Positions 8,020 through 17,672 of a stretch of 64,000 nucleotides of DNA are shown here, piece after piece. Below the pieces are notes generated by a model, which did no database searches, had not been told where the DNA came from, and worked only from the letters and a program-made list of their open reading frames with translations. The position numbers and the translations under genes were made by a program. The stretch is from Rhodothermaceae bacterium (lineage in GTDB: Bacteria > Bacteroidota > Rhodothermia > Rhodothermales > Bin80), in NCBI GenBank assembly GCA_009838195.1, contig VXSC01000018.1:62001-126000 (forward strand), written 5' to 3'. Numbering within the stretch: position 1 is the stretch's first letter; every line of letters starts with the position of its first letter.

Positions 8020-10869
8020 ATGGCGACACATCTACCACATGCAGATCGTTTTGCCGCCCGCCATATCGGCCCGTCAAAGACAGATGTTCAGGGCATGGTG
8101 GAAGCGCTCGGTCTTGATTCACTGGATGAATTGATTCACGAAACAATCCCTGAATCTATTCTGGATAACCGGCCCCTGGAGGTGCCCGAGGCTCGTCCAG
8201 AGCATGTTGTGATTTCCGATTTAAGGACTATTGGGCGCCGCAACAAGATCTTTCGATCCTATATCGGGATGGGATATCATGACACGATCACCCCACGGGC
8301 GATCTTGCGCTCGGTTCTGGAAAATCCATCCTGGTACACGCAATATACTCCCTACCAGGCCGAAATTTCTCAAGGGCGTCTGGAAGCGCTTTTAAACTTT
8401 CAGACTGCTGTGATTGACCTTACTGGTATGGAGATTGCCAATGCTTCTTTATTAGACGAAGCAACGGCAGCGGCAGAAGCCATGATGATGTTCTTTCGGC
8501 TTGCGCGCAAGCGCAACAAGTTTCTCGTCTCTACCAACTGCCATCCCCAAACGATCAGTGTGGTGAAGGCAAGATCCATTCCTCTGGGGATAGATTTAGT
8601 CGTTACCGATCATACATCTTTTGAATTTACTTCCGATGTGTTTGGAGCACTGGTTCAATACCCGGCTTCAGATGGAGTGATTGACGACTATGAAGAGATC
8701 TGTAAAGAAGCCCATCAGGCAGGTGCATACGTAGCGGTGGCTGCAGATCTACTTAGCCTGGCTTTACTCCGTGCACCTGGACAATTTGGGGCCGATGCAG
8801 TAGTGGGTAACTCTCAGCGATTTGGAGTGCCGCTCGGGTATGGAGGCCCGCATGCTGCATTCTTTTCCACAAAAATGGCCTTCCGCCGTCAAGTTCCTGG
8901 GCGCATGATTGGTGTTACCGTGGATATGGACGGCAAACCCGCATTACGCATGGCTCTGCAGATGCGAGAGCAACACATCAAAAGAGCACGCGCAACAAGC
9001 AATATCTGCACCGCACAGGTGTTGCTTGCTGTACTGGCCGGTGCCTATGCCGTTTTTCATGGTGCGGAGGGAATTAGAAACATTGCCCAGAGTGTCCATA
9101 TGTGGACGCTTGCTCTCGCAAAAGGACTGCAAAAAAATGGCTACCGCCTACGACACCAGGACTTTTTTGATACGATCTGTATTGAGAATCCACCCGACGA
9201 TCTTCAAAAAGAAGCAGAAGCCCAAGGGGTCAACCTACGGTATCTACCCGATGGCAGTGTCTGTATCTCTCTAAACGAGACCACCACAGAAGCGCATGTC
9301 AACACCCTGCTTTCCTTGTTTATTACAGGAACGTCCAACGCTGGACAACTGGTCACATCCATGCCAACGTCTTATCAAGGCATCTTGCCCCGTGTGACTC
9401 CATATTTGACTCATCCTATTTTCAGTCAGTACCGCTCGGAAACAGAGTTGATGCGCTACCTTCACCGCCTTGCGGCGCGTGACCTGTCCCTGACGACCAG
9501 CATGATCCCGCTCGGCTCCTGTACGATGAAGCTGAATGCGGCCGTGCAATTGGCTGCGGTGAGCTGGGCCGACTATAATGGACTGCATCCATTTATTCCC
9601 CTTGACCAAGCCACTGGCTACCAGGAGATCTTTTCAGATCTTGAGCGATGGTTGAGTGAGTTAACGGGGTTTTCAGCAGTGTCCCTGCAACCAAATTCAG
9701 GCGCGAGCGGTGAGTATGCGGGACTCCTGGTCATTCAAGCCTATCTGGCCAGTAAAGGGGAGGCACACCGAAATGTGTGTCTCGTCCCCGACTCTGCTCA
9801 TGGTACGAATCCTGCCAGTGCTGTGATGGCGGGAATGAAAGTCGTGGTCGTGAAGACACTAAAAAGCGGGGATATTGATTTCGAAGACCTGAAAAAAAAG
9901 CTTTCACAGCACAGCGATCATCTGGCGGCGCTCATGATCACGTATCCAACAACGTACGGGGTGTTTGAAGAGCAGATCCGTGAAATTTGCGACATAGTGC
10001 ATGTGCATGGGGGGCAGGTGTATATGGATGGTGCGAATATGAACGCCCAGGTAGGTCTGTGTAAGCCTGGAGATTTTGGAGCCGATGTGTGTCATTTGAA
10101 TCTGCATAAAACCTTCGCCATCCCACATGGCGGCGGTGGGCCAGGTGTGGGCCCCATTTGCGTTGCCGATCATCTAGCGCCTTTTCTACCGGGACATCCC
10201 CTCATCCCAACAGGCGGAGACCAGGCAATCGGCCCCGTCGCGGCGGCCCCGTACGGGAGTGCGAGTATCCTTCTGATCAGTTGGGCCTATATCGCACTTC
10301 TCGGCCCCAATGGACTCCGGCGCGCCTCGGAAGTTGCAATCCTGAATGCCAATTATCTGGCTCACCGTTTATCCGAGCACTATGAGGTCCTGTTTCGCGG
10401 CCGGAATGGGCATGTAGCCCATGAATTCATCCTTGATGTGCGACCACTGAAACGTACAGCGGGTATTGATGCAGTCGACATCGCGAAGCGCCTGATGGAC
10501 TATGGGTATCACGCCCCGACGATGTCCTGGCCCGTTGCTGGCACCATGATGATCGAGCCTACCGAAAGCGAATCCAAAGCAGAGCTGGATCGTTTTTGTG
10601 AGGCAATGATTTCAATCCGCGCGGAAATAGCAGAAATTGAAGAAGGAGTCCAGGACGAAAAACGCAACATTCTTAAACAGGCACCGCATACTACAGCATT
10701 GGTATGTTCGGATGAATACGATCTTCCTTATACTAGAACACAGGCGGCATTCCCTGCGCCTTGGACCAGGGATCACAAGTTTTGGCCCACAGTCCGCAGA
10801 ATTGACGAGGCGTATGGTGACCGGAATTTGGTTTGCTCTTGCCCCCCGATAGAAGAATATCAATCCTAA
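8020..10869 (+). CDS. gcvP: Glycine dehydrogenase (decarboxylating), P protein of the glycine cleavage system
   Basis: 949 residues, the single-chain (fused alpha-beta) form of the P protein, with the expected RHIGPS opening. The pyridoxal phosphate lysine is K697 in [17 protein letters not shown]; other family landmarks are [13 protein letters not shown] and [10 protein letters not shown]. The enzyme decarboxylates glycine and passes the aminomethyl group to lipoylated GcvH in the cytoplasm. gcvT and gcvH are not in the window and must lie elsewhere. No glycine riboswitch-like tandem structure fits in the 67 bp leader. The start codon has no clear Shine-Dalgarno sequence, as for most genes here. 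creD follows after 4 bp. Confidence 0.97.
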   Translation: MATHLPHADRFAARHIGPSKTDVQGMVEALGLDSLDELIHETIPESILDNRPLEVPEARPEHVVISDLRTIGRRNKIFRSYIGMGYHDTITPRAILRSVLENPSWYTQYTPYQAEISQGRLEALLNFQTAVIDLTGMEIANASLLDEATAAAEAMMMFFRLARKRNKFLVSTNCHPQTISVVKARSIPLGIDLVVTDHTSFEFTSDVFGALVQYPASDGVIDDYEEICKEAHQAGAYVAVAADLLSLALLRAPGQFGADAVVGNSQRFGVPLGYGGPHAAFFSTKMAFRRQVPGRMIGVTVDMDGKPALRMALQMREQHIKRARATSNICTAQVLLAVLAGAYAVFHGAEGIRNIAQSVHMWTLALAKGLQKNGYRLRHQDFFDTICIENPPDDLQKEAEAQGVNLRYLPDGSVCISLNETTTEAHVNTLLSLFITGTSNAGQLVTSMPTSYQGILPRVTPYLTHPIFSQYRSETELMRYLHRLAARDLSLTTSMIPLGSCTMKLNAAVQLAAVSWADYNGLHPFIPLDQATGYQEIFSDLERWLSELTGFSAVSLQPNSGASGEYAGLLVIQAYLASKGEAHRNVCLVPDSAHGTNPASAVMAGMKVVVVKTLKSGDIDFEDLKKKLSQHSDHLAALMITYPTTYGVFEEQIREICDIVHVHGGQVYMDGANMNAQVGLCKPGDFGADVCHLNLHKTFAIPHGGGGPGVGPICVADHLAPFLPGHPLIPTGGDQAIGPVAAAPYGSASILLISWAYIALLGPNGLRRASEVAILNANYLAHRLSEHYEVLFRGRNGHVAHEFILDVRPLKRTAGIDAVDIAKRLMDYGYHAPTMSWPVAGTMMIEPTESESKAELDRFCEAMISIRAEIAEIEEGVQDEKRNILKQAPHTTALVCSDEYDLPYTRTQAAFPAPWTRDHKFWPTVRRIDEAYGDRNLVCSCPPIEEYQS

Positions 10870-10873
10870 GTTT

Positions 10874-12214
10874 ATGGCACACGAAATTCTTGAACGCCTA
10901 GGCAAATCTATCGAGTTGCGCCTGGTCGCTATCGCTCTGATCACATTGATCTTGATGATTCCCGTTGCAATTGTTGGGCAACTGATCCTTGATCGCAGTG
11001 AGCGGCGTGAGGAGACTCTGGCCAATACAGGGAGCGAATGGAGCGAAAAACAGACCCTCCTGGGGCCCGTGATGGTCGTCCCCTATTCCAGTTCCGAATA
11101 TGTCAGTGGCACGTCTGGGGAATCTCCTGTAACCGTGCGTTACGCATTTTTTCTCCCAGATTCGCTCACGATCACCGGTACCGTCGAACCGGAAATCCGA
11201 TACAGGGGTATCTACCAAGCGGTCCTTTATTCTGCAGACCTTACGATCAGTGGAAGCTTCCCGGAAGCGGACTTTAGCCGATGGTCGATTAACGAAGACG
11301 ATATCCGGTGGCAGGAGGCCTTTATTGCACTTGGGATCACAGATATGCGGGGGATTAAGGACGAGATCCTGGTCAACTGGTCTGACACGTCTCTGACCTT
11401 CGTGTCAGGGATGCAGGAGGCAAGCATATTGGCACCGGCGGGAGTCAGCACTCCAGTGACGGCGAATGAGCCCAGCGAGTTCAGCTTCAGCCTTGGGCTT
11501 AATGGAAACGATGAACTGATGTTCATCCCTGTAGGCAAGACAACTCGGATTGACCTTTCTTCCTCCTGGCCCTCGCCCAGCTTTCGGGGTGCCTTCCTTC
11601 CTGATGAACGAACGATCACAGAAGATGGCTTTTCTGCCAGCTGGCAGGTTCTGGACTTAAACCGAGCATTTGGCCAGTCATGGCGTGGGGAGAGTGAGGA
11701 CTCATTGCTGGATTCTTCTGCGTTCGGTGTTTCACTCTATCCTCCGATCGATCAATACCGCAAAACACAGCGATCTACCCGTTATGGATTCTTGCTGATC
11801 GGTTTGACTTTACTGGCGTTTTTTCTGACTGAGTTGCGGATCGGTCTGCGGGCACACCCATTCCAGTATATACTGGTTGGTTTGGATCTTGTCCTGTTCT
11901 TTCTGATGCTCCTTGCACTTGGAGAGCATATGGCATTTGATTTGGCCTATATCCTTTCCAGTATCGCAACGATCGGGCTCGCGGCACTCTACGCCAGAGC
12001 GATTTATCGCTCACTCGGCGTTGGCCTGTTGACTGCAGGCATCCTGGCCATTCTATACACGTTCATTTTCCTGCTCTTGCAATTACAGGACTACGCCCTT
12101 CTGGCCGGCAGCATTGGTCTATTCCTGCTCTTGGCAATCACCATGTATCTGACCCGTAATTTTTCAAATCTGTCCGCGTTGGCACGTTTAAGAAAGAGTG
12201 ACGATCCAGAGTGA
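10874..12214 (+). CDS. creD: CreD-family inner-membrane protein
   Basis: 446 residues. An N-terminal transmembrane helix (~18-40) is followed by the family's SEKQTLLGPVMVVPY segment, a periplasmic domain of about 270 residues, and a C-terminal block of roughly five membrane helices (~300-430). This matches CreD (COG4452), a membrane protein linked to the CreBC two-component response and to envelope integrity in Proteobacteria; its biochemical function is unknown. No creB or creC is nearby. It starts four bases after the gcvP stop and is probably co-transcribed, though the two have no known functional link. Confidence 0.88.
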   Translation: MAHEILERLGKSIELRLVAIALITLILMIPVAIVGQLILDRSERREETLANTGSEWSEKQTLLGPVMVVPYSSSEYVSGTSGESPVTVRYAFFLPDSLTITGTVEPEIRYRGIYQAVLYSADLTISGSFPEADFSRWSINEDDIRWQEAFIALGITDMRGIKDEILVNWSDTSLTFVSGMQEASILAPAGVSTPVTANEPSEFSFSLGLNGNDELMFIPVGKTTRIDLSSSWPSPSFRGAFLPDERTITEDGFSASWQVLDLNRAFGQSWRGESEDSLLDSSAFGVSLYPPIDQYRKTQRSTRYGFLLIGLTLLAFFLTELRIGLRAHPFQYILVGLDLVLFFLMLLALGEHMAFDLAYILSSIATIGLAALYARAIYRSLGVGLLTAGILAILYTFIFLLLQLQDYALLAGSIGLFLLLAITMYLTRNFSNLSALARLRKSDDPE

Positions 12215-12246
12215 TCATTGTACATGACTGGAAACCGCATGGGGAG

Positions 12247-12270
12247 TTGAAGCCCGGTACCGCGCTTCAA
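12247..12270. terminator. Hairpin between convergent creD and AAA/DUF4143 genes
   Basis: A perfect 7 bp inverted repeat, TTGAAGC (12247-12253) with GCTTCAA (12264-12270), encloses a GC-rich loop that contains the palindrome CGGTACCG. It lies in the 57 bp between two converging stop codons, the expected place for a shared terminator. There is no clear T tract on either strand, so termination is inferred from position and structure only. Confidence 0.4.
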
Positions 12271-12271
12271 G

Positions 12272-13438
12272 TTATCCGGATATCATGTCTCTCCAGGGGA
12301 CGATGTCAACGTCTTTTCTGCGCTGCGGCTTATCACCTCCATAGATCACTGTTGCGGAGCACTCGAAGGGGGTTTCGTCAAAGTGCTTCCGTACCCGATT
12401 GAGGTTCGTCAACAGGTTTGAGGAGGCCGTTGCCGTTGATTTCGCTTCGATCAGTTGAAGATAGGATGGAGTCTCGATGATGAGATCTACTTCTGCACCA
12501 TTCTGGTCCCGATAGAAGGACAGTGCTCTTGATGTTTCTCCACGATTTGATTGATGTTTGACAAACTCCGAAACCACCCAGCTTTCAAAGATCGCACTGC
12601 GAAGCGGGTAGGTACGTAGCTGCTCAGGTGAGCGAATACCCAGCAGCCAACAAACCATCCCCGTATCATAAAAATGTATTTTGGGCATTTTCACCAGTCT
12701 TTTGCGTAGGTTTGCGTGAAAGCTCTTCAGCGGAAAGGTGATAAAACTCGCTTCAAGCACACTGAACCAAGCCTTCGCAGTTGGTTGGGAGATTCCACAA
12801 TCTCCAGCGAGCGACGAGAGGTTGAGTAATTGAGCAGTTCGTCCGGCGCACAGTTCCACGAAACGCTGAAACCTGGAAAGATCACCAATATTGCTGACCA
12901 TCCTTACGTCTCGCTCAACGTAGGTGCTCACGTAGTTTCGTAGCCAATCGGTGGGGTTCAGGCGTGAGTCAAAAATTCGTGGGTAAGAGCCAAAAAAAAG
13001 GGCCTCTTCCAAGGTTTGAGGATGCTGAGGGAATCTTGAAATTTCTTGCCAGGTCAGCGGAAGCAGGTTGAAAATTGCAGCTCTCCCCGCAAGGGACTGA
13101 CTGACTGAGCCAGATAAAAGAATATTTTGTGAACCAGTAATGATCCACTTCCCGGCATCAGGGGCATCATCAATGATCCGCTGTAAATACGAGAGCAGAT
13201 CTGGGGCCCGCTGGACCTCATCAATGATTGCTCCTTGAGGGAACTGTGCAAGGAATCCGCGGGGATCTTCCAAAGCAAAAGCACGATGATCTGGGGCTTC
13301 CAAATTGACATATGCACGACCACTAAACACGGTTTGGCATAAAGTTGTCTTGCCACTTTGCCGGGGACCAGTGATTATAAGAACAGGAAAGGCTTTAGCA
13401 GCCTCTTTTAGTTTTTGTGTTATTTCGCGCTTAATCAT
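12272..13438 (-). CDS. AAA ATPase with C-terminal DUF4143 domain
   Basis: 388 residues. Walker A is GPRQSGKT (24-31) and Walker B IIDEVQRAP (71-79, D73 and E74), followed by the sensor-like ITGSQN. The second half is DUF4143, which carries a nuclease-like fold; DLIIETPSYLQLIEAKS near the C-terminus has the D...E-x-K spacing typical of PD-(D/E)xK remnants. These proteins are widespread in accessory regions of many bacteria and their function is not known. A nested palindrome lies just upstream of the start and could mediate autoregulation. The gene stands alone. Confidence 0.9.
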   Translation of the reverse strand: MIKREITQKLKEAAKAFPVLIITGPRQSGKTTLCQTVFSGRAYVNLEAPDHRAFALEDPRGFLAQFPQGAIIDEVQRAPDLLSYLQRIIDDAPDAGKWIITGSQNILLSGSVSQSLAGRAAIFNLLPLTWQEISRFPQHPQTLEEALFFGSYPRIFDSRLNPTDWLRNYVSTYVERDVRMVSNIGDLSRFQRFVELCAGRTAQLLNLSSLAGDCGISQPTAKAWFSVLEASFITFPLKSFHANLRKRLVKMPKIHFYDTGMVCWLLGIRSPEQLRTYPLRSAIFESWVVSEFVKHQSNRGETSRALSFYRDQNGAEVDLIIETPSYLQLIEAKSTATASSNLLTNLNRVRKHFDETPFECSATVIYGGDKPQRRKDVDIVPWRDMISG

Positions 13439-13450
13439 TTTAATGCCCTG

Positions 13451-13493
13451 AATTTAGGACAATTCAAAATTGAATTTTTATTTATCCTAAATT
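13451..13493. promoter_or_regulatory. Nested palindrome upstream of the AAA/DUF4143 gene (candidate operator)
   Basis: The outer arms AATTTAGGA (13451-13459) and TCCTAAATT (13485-13493) are perfect inverted repeats. Between them sits a second palindrome, AATTCAA-AA-TTGAATT (13461-13476). AATGCC flanks the structure on both sides as a direct repeat (13442-13447 and 13495-13500). The element starts 13 bp upstream of the ATPase ATG. The dyad symmetry suggests a protein-binding site or a structured leader; which protein binds is unknown. Confidence 0.5.
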
Positions 13494-13827
13494 TAATGCC
13501 TTCATCTCAAAAAATTTGCCTTCGTTTAAGTTGGGTCAAGAGGGCATCGGGGACTTAGATTAACTTGGCCATTTTGTGGGGGCTGAAACGCTCTTTGTCA
13601 CCCGTAGTCCAACGCCAAGGCAGAACGAATCAACGGAAAAATTCAAGAGATTAAAACGGTCGGTAGAGGGTACCAAAGGTTTGAGCACTTCCGGGTTGCA
13701 ATCTCTTTTGTGGAGGACTAGATCTCAATTGATATAAAATCGGCGCTTGAGTGAAAAACAAAAGAGAATGTTTCCGGCATTCGCACAGAACGGGAGTGAC
13801 CTACGTATAGCCTTTTTGTGACCGTGT
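13494..13827. other. Non-coding stretch between the ATPase leader and the ADP-ribosylglycohydrolase stop
   Basis: About 330 bp with no frame showing protein-like composition or a recognisable family on either strand. It must contain the promoter of the AAA/DUF4143 gene and the 3' end of the ADP-ribosylglycohydrolase transcript. I see no tRNA-like cloverleaf or strong terminator. Confidence 0.5.
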
Positions 13828-14619
13828 CTAGCTGCTGTATAGTCTCTCGACCACACCAATAATATCTGTGGGAAGATATTGCCTTGCTCTTTCCACAAGA
13901 TCCTTCGGAACACCATGCAGGGCTTCCGCGATCGGCCCGGCTATTGCCGCCAGTGTATCGGAATCCCCTCCGAGCGAAATTGCGTTTCGAACGGCATCTT
14001 CAAAACTTGTTGATTCAAGTGCACATGTGATGGCTTGGGGAACGGTTCCCTGGCAGGTCTCATCAAAGTCATAATCGGGTCGGATTTCGTCAACCGTTCG
14101 GGAAAGATCGTATCCGTATTCGAGCTCGATGGTTTTGCGTATATGCTCCGGTCCATGTTTCTGAAATGCAAGCCAGATGGCGTGCGTGGTCGCCCTCGCT
14201 CCCTTGATACCCTCGGGATGGTTATGGGTAACCGAGGTTACCCGGTCAGCAGCCACGAGGGCTTCTTCTATCGATTGGTGCCGGTTAAGGAAAGCCGCTG
14301 GGGACACTCTCATCGCCGCTCCGTTCCCATAGCTGCCATACGCGTCCATCTCGTCAATATCGATCCAAATCGAAAAGATACCACCATAACCTCTGCCTGG
14401 ATGTTTCCGGCACCATTGACGTAACGCTTGAGCTGCTGAAGGTGGGCCATCTAGTAGTATGTGCGCCACCGCTGCCGTGCATACCGTATCGTCGGTATAG
14501 AAACAATCAGGTTTGAAAAATTCAAACTCCTTTGTCTTGATTCGATCCCACTCATAAACCGAACCCACAAGGTCTCCTAGGATAGCTCCGTATGACAGCT
14601 TAATGCACCTCTTGATCAA
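13828..14619 (-). CDS. ADP-ribosylglycohydrolase family protein
   Basis: 263 residues. The family metal-binding motifs are both intact: YTDDT (41-45) near the N-terminus and GGDSDT (217-222) near the C-terminus, together with GAILGDLVGSVYEW at the start. DraG/ARH-type enzymes hydrolyse ADP-ribose from proteins or nucleic acids, or act on ADP-ribosyl derivatives, in the cytoplasm using two magnesium ions. No ADP-ribosyltransferase is recognisable in the window, so the target is unknown. The best start is a TTG at 14619, because no ATG lies before the conserved GAILGD block. Its location beside the MerR/VWA/NYN cassette may be relevant to stress or conflict biology (inference). Confidence 0.87.
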   Translation of the reverse strand: MIKRCIKLSYGAILGDLVGSVYEWDRIKTKEFEFFKPDCFYTDDTVCTAAVAHILLDGPPSAAQALRQWCRKHPGRGYGGIFSIWIDIDEMDAYGSYGNGAAMRVSPAAFLNRHQSIEEALVAADRVTSVTHNHPEGIKGARATTHAIWLAFQKHGPEHIRKTIELEYGYDLSRTVDEIRPDYDFDETCQGTVPQAITCALESTSFEDAVRNAISLGGDSDTLAAIAGPIAEALHGVPKDLVERARQYLPTDIIGVVERLYSS

Positions 14620-14940
14620 GTTTATTTCAGGGAGTCAGCCGACAGGAAGGAGTTTTGCATCTGACCACAAGAACACTCCCTTGGTTTTCCAGTGCTGAGT
14701 AGTCTGGAGGTAAGAATTACCCGGGCTACTCGACAAAATGCTCAATTTGAATTTTCGCCGAAAATAATATTCATCACGACCCTGCTATAGGCTATAACGT
14801 GAGCAGTTGGAGGGGGTTCAGTCAGGATCGTCGGTACTTACCCCACACCAGAAATTCTAGATTCCTCCTATCCTCCGGTAGTTGATTTTACGCGACTACA
14901 AATCTGGGATTTACGAAGGGAGCAATAAAAATTTACACGA
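14620..14940. other. Intergenic region upstream of the MerR-VWA-NYN cassette
   Basis: A 321 bp divergent spacer with no supportable gene. A weak inverted repeat, CTGCT...AGCAG (around 14782-14806), and a purine-rich GAAGGGAGC about 15 bp before the MerR ATG are the only features noted. The latter could serve as a ribosome binding site. A MerR operator usually overlaps an elongated promoter spacer; I could not place one with confidence. Confidence 0.4.
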
Positions 14941-15324
14941 ATGAAACCTTTTGACAAAAAGTACGTCAAAAGAAATATGACGATGCGAGAACTTACCGAA
15001 AAGACTGGATACACAGCCCGTCAAGTGCGCTATCTGATTGCCGAGGGCTTCGTACCGCCGCCCATGGGAGGCAGGGCCAATGCCGTATATGGGGATGCCC
15101 ATTTATCGGCGATTGAGCGATATCAACATCTGCGTACGGCAGGTTTTTCTCCAGCTTCAATCCGGTTACTAATGGAGGCACAAACAGGGGTGCCATTCCA
15201 AATTATTCCAGGTGTATCACTCACAATTAACTCAAGTCTGATTGCCGAGCATGTTTCTATGGATGAGTTGGGGGAGCGAATCAAATCAGTACTAGAACAC
15301 ATTTTTTCTAAACAAGACGAATAG
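14941..15324 (+). CDS. MerR-like helix-turn-helix transcriptional regulator
   Basis: 127 residues. Residues ~14-80 form a MerR-type winged helix: MRELTEKTGYTARQVRYLIAEGF, then a wing and an AIERYQHLRTAGFSPASIRLLM helix. The ~45-residue C-terminal part (residues 83-127) is a short effector or oligomerisation region without metal-binding cysteines, so it is not a metal sensor of the classical kind. It is the first gene of a cassette: the VIT/VWA gene starts 7 bp after its stop and a NYN nuclease follows. It probably controls the cassette. The fold assignment is solid; the ligand is unknown. Confidence 0.82.
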   Translation: MKPFDKKYVKRNMTMRELTEKTGYTARQVRYLIAEGFVPPPMGGRANAVYGDAHLSAIERYQHLRTAGFSPASIRLLMEAQTGVPFQIIPGVSLTINSSLIAEHVSMDELGERIKSVLEHIFSKQDE

Positions 15325-15331
15325 AATTCCA

Positions 15332-17488
15332 ATGACAAAAAACACATCCTCATCTGATACTCCAACTGCTGACTTATTGCAGTTTCCGCATTTCCCCGAG
15401 CGAAGACGGCATGATGATCCATTTGCAGATCTGGTGCATGGTGACTCGGTAACTAATGACGCACCGCTGATAAAACTAGATTTCCACGTGACGATTCGTG
15501 GTGGTCTGGCTTTTGTAAAAGCAAAAAGAACATATATCAACAAAACCGATGGTCCGATTGAAGCTGTGATGAGTCTACCGGTATCTGTTCATGCAGCATT
15601 CTTTGGTTTAAGTGCAGTGATTGACGGGAAGCATTACGATGCTCAGGCAAAACCAAAGCAGGAGGCACTTGAGACATACGAAGAGGCGATAGATCAGGGC
15701 AAGGCAACTGTATTGCATGAAGAGTTACTGAAAGGGATTCATTCTCTTTCAGTTGGCAATCTTGGTGCCGGTAAAACGGTCACGGCCACGACTCGCTGGG
15801 CAGAATCACTACGGTTTCATGATGGTTCTGGTCAGCTGCGAATTCCTCTTACAGTAGGGGACGTATATGGAATATCTCCATTGGAGGATGTGGATACACT
15901 AACCGTGGGTGGTCCCGTCCCTGAGGCTACGATTCACATGCAGCACGATGCGGAGAGTGTAGAATTAGCCGGGGGCAATTTATGTCATGCTGAGGGGGAG
16001 GTCTATTTTGCCAAAATTCCTGGCAATGCTCCAATTGAACTGAAGGTGACCGGCACAGTCTCTTCAGAACTGACCGGCGTAAGCCGAGACGGTCGTCCAG
16101 TGACTCTTCAAATATCTCCGCACAATAAACAATGGACACCCCTGAATGCTGCGGTGCTTGTAGATAGATCCGGCTCCATGGGTGCAAAGTGCACATATTC
16201 CGGTAATAGCTCGGAAACTCAACATGAAGCCGTAGTTCGCAGTTTACGTGAAATGCAACCGCTACTGATAGACGGGGATCGCCTGGCTTTATGGGAGTTT
16301 GATACTGATTGTGACCGCGTAGGTGAATTTAATTGCAACAATCCAGAGGAATTTAGAAGGTTGCTAGCTAGTCTAGGGGATCCTCGTGGCGGCACGTCCA
16401 TCGGTAGTGCATTAGAGCAGGTGTGTGCCTCTGAAGAAGGCAGGGACATCCTATTGATTACCGATGGTCAGAGCTATGATTTAGATGTTCAACGGATAGC
16501 AAAGTCTGGACATCGAATATTTGTGGTTCTTGTGGGAGAAGGGAGTTTGGAGGCGACGGTTGGACATCTGGCTGTGCTTAGTGGAGGGGATATTCATTTC
16601 AGTTTTGGGGCAGATGTTGACCAGGCCATTCAGGCCTGTATACAGGGAATGCGGCAAAAACCCGATCAAGGCGCACGGTGTGATTTAGATGAATTGGGGC
16701 TACCAGAACGTGTGGAGACTACCCACAATAATGCGTCAATTGAGGCATCTTGGTCTCAGCAGGCTGAGAATCCCGAAGTCAGCGGCGAATTCTCGGAGGC
16801 GGTGGCTGCCTATGCCGCCAGTTTGGCTTTTGCTGGTGCAGAGGAGAAATGGGCAGAGAACATAGCGGTTCAGGCTGGACTAGTCACACATCTCACTAGT
16901 CTTGTACTTGTCGCTGAAGATGCTCAGATTCAGGAGGAGCTACCAAGAACAATCAAACAGGCCCTACCCGTGTCCCGAGGCGTGAAGTTTTATGGCACAC
17001 CCTCCACGGTTGCTTATGCATCCGCGTCAGCTCCCGGAATATATCACTCGACTCCTGCAGGGAGAATGGCATTTGATGAACCTAAGTCTTATGCAGCACC
17101 CGAAGTCAGTGTAGGTAAACAGATTCGCGCCTTGCTTGGAGAAGATCTAATTAAGAGCCCATTAATGTCCTCACCGAGTATCAATTGGGATACCGTAGTG
17201 TGGTTAGGGAGACAGGTTGACTGGAATTCTGCAGGTCCCGAGTTAGTCCAAGGCCACTTTGAGGAAATTCCAGAAGAGATTGCCAAGGGGATCGTGAATC
17301 TGGTTGACGAGGTAGCACAATTTGCCGAGCAATTCGGTATGTCTTCGCATATTTTTGTAATTGCTTTAGCGGCTTATGCAGTTCAAGAGTCCTCCAAGTG
17401 GGCGGGGAGGGTATATCGAAGGATCATTAGGGACTGTGACCAAGGAGAGTTTGAGAGTTTTGCTCTTGATTTACATTATGCTCGATAA
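15332..17488 (+). CDS. VIT and von Willebrand factor A domain protein
   Basis: 718 residues, no signal peptide or membrane helix, so probably cytoplasmic. Residues ~45-170 match a VIT domain (inter-alpha-trypsin inhibitor heavy chain type), including PKQEALETYEEAIDQGKA. Residues ~270-440 are a VWA domain with a complete metal site: D278-x-S280-x-S282, T355 in GGTS and D378 in ITDG. The C-terminal ~260 residues lack a family I recognise. They include a proline-poor alpha-helical section ending VYRRIIRDCDQGEFESFAL. VWA domains mediate metal-dependent protein interactions, often with AAA ATPases; no ATPase is in this cassette. Lying between a MerR regulator and a NYN ribonuclease suggests a scaffold or regulator of the nuclease (inference). 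Confidence 0.85.
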   Translation: MTKNTSSSDTPTADLLQFPHFPERRRHDDPFADLVHGDSVTNDAPLIKLDFHVTIRGGLAFVKAKRTYINKTDGPIEAVMSLPVSVHAAFFGLSAVIDGKHYDAQAKPKQEALETYEEAIDQGKATVLHEELLKGIHSLSVGNLGAGKTVTATTRWAESLRFHDGSGQLRIPLTVGDVYGISPLEDVDTLTVGGPVPEATIHMQHDAESVELAGGNLCHAEGEVYFAKIPGNAPIELKVTGTVSSELTGVSRDGRPVTLQISPHNKQWTPLNAAVLVDRSGSMGAKCTYSGNSSETQHEAVVRSLREMQPLLIDGDRLALWEFDTDCDRVGEFNCNNPEEFRRLLASLGDPRGGTSIGSALEQVCASEEGRDILLITDGQSYDLDVQRIAKSGHRIFVVLVGEGSLEATVGHLAVLSGGDIHFSFGADVDQAIQACIQGMRQKPDQGARCDLDELGLPERVETTHNNASIEASWSQQAENPEVSGEFSEAVAAYAASLAFAGAEEKWAENIAVQAGLVTHLTSLVLVAEDAQIQEELPRTIKQALPVSRGVKFYGTPSTVAYASASAPGIYHSTPAGRMAFDEPKSYAAPEVSVGKQIRALLGEDLIKSPLMSSPSINWDTVVWLGRQVDWNSAGPELVQGHFEEIPEEIAKGIVNLVDEVAQFAEQFGMSSHIFVIALAAYAVQESSKWAGRVYRRIIRDCDQGEFESFALDLHYAR

Positions 17489-17672
17489 ATAATATTGGAT
17501 GTGCGCAGAGGGGATTCTGAAACATTGTTGCATAATAAATCGTCAAACCATATATTGGAACAAATCCAACCCGTCGGACCGCCGCCCAGAAAGGGGTTAT
17601 ATCGGGGTCCGGCTGATCAAATCCCAAGGACGCTATACGCGTCCTTGTGTATTTAGCGGGGAATCCATTACA

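Noticed and set aside
13725-13916. 63-residue minus-strand frame overlapping the ADP-ribosylglycohydrolase 3' end
   Set aside because: It runs out of frame over a well-supported gene and has no recognisable domain.
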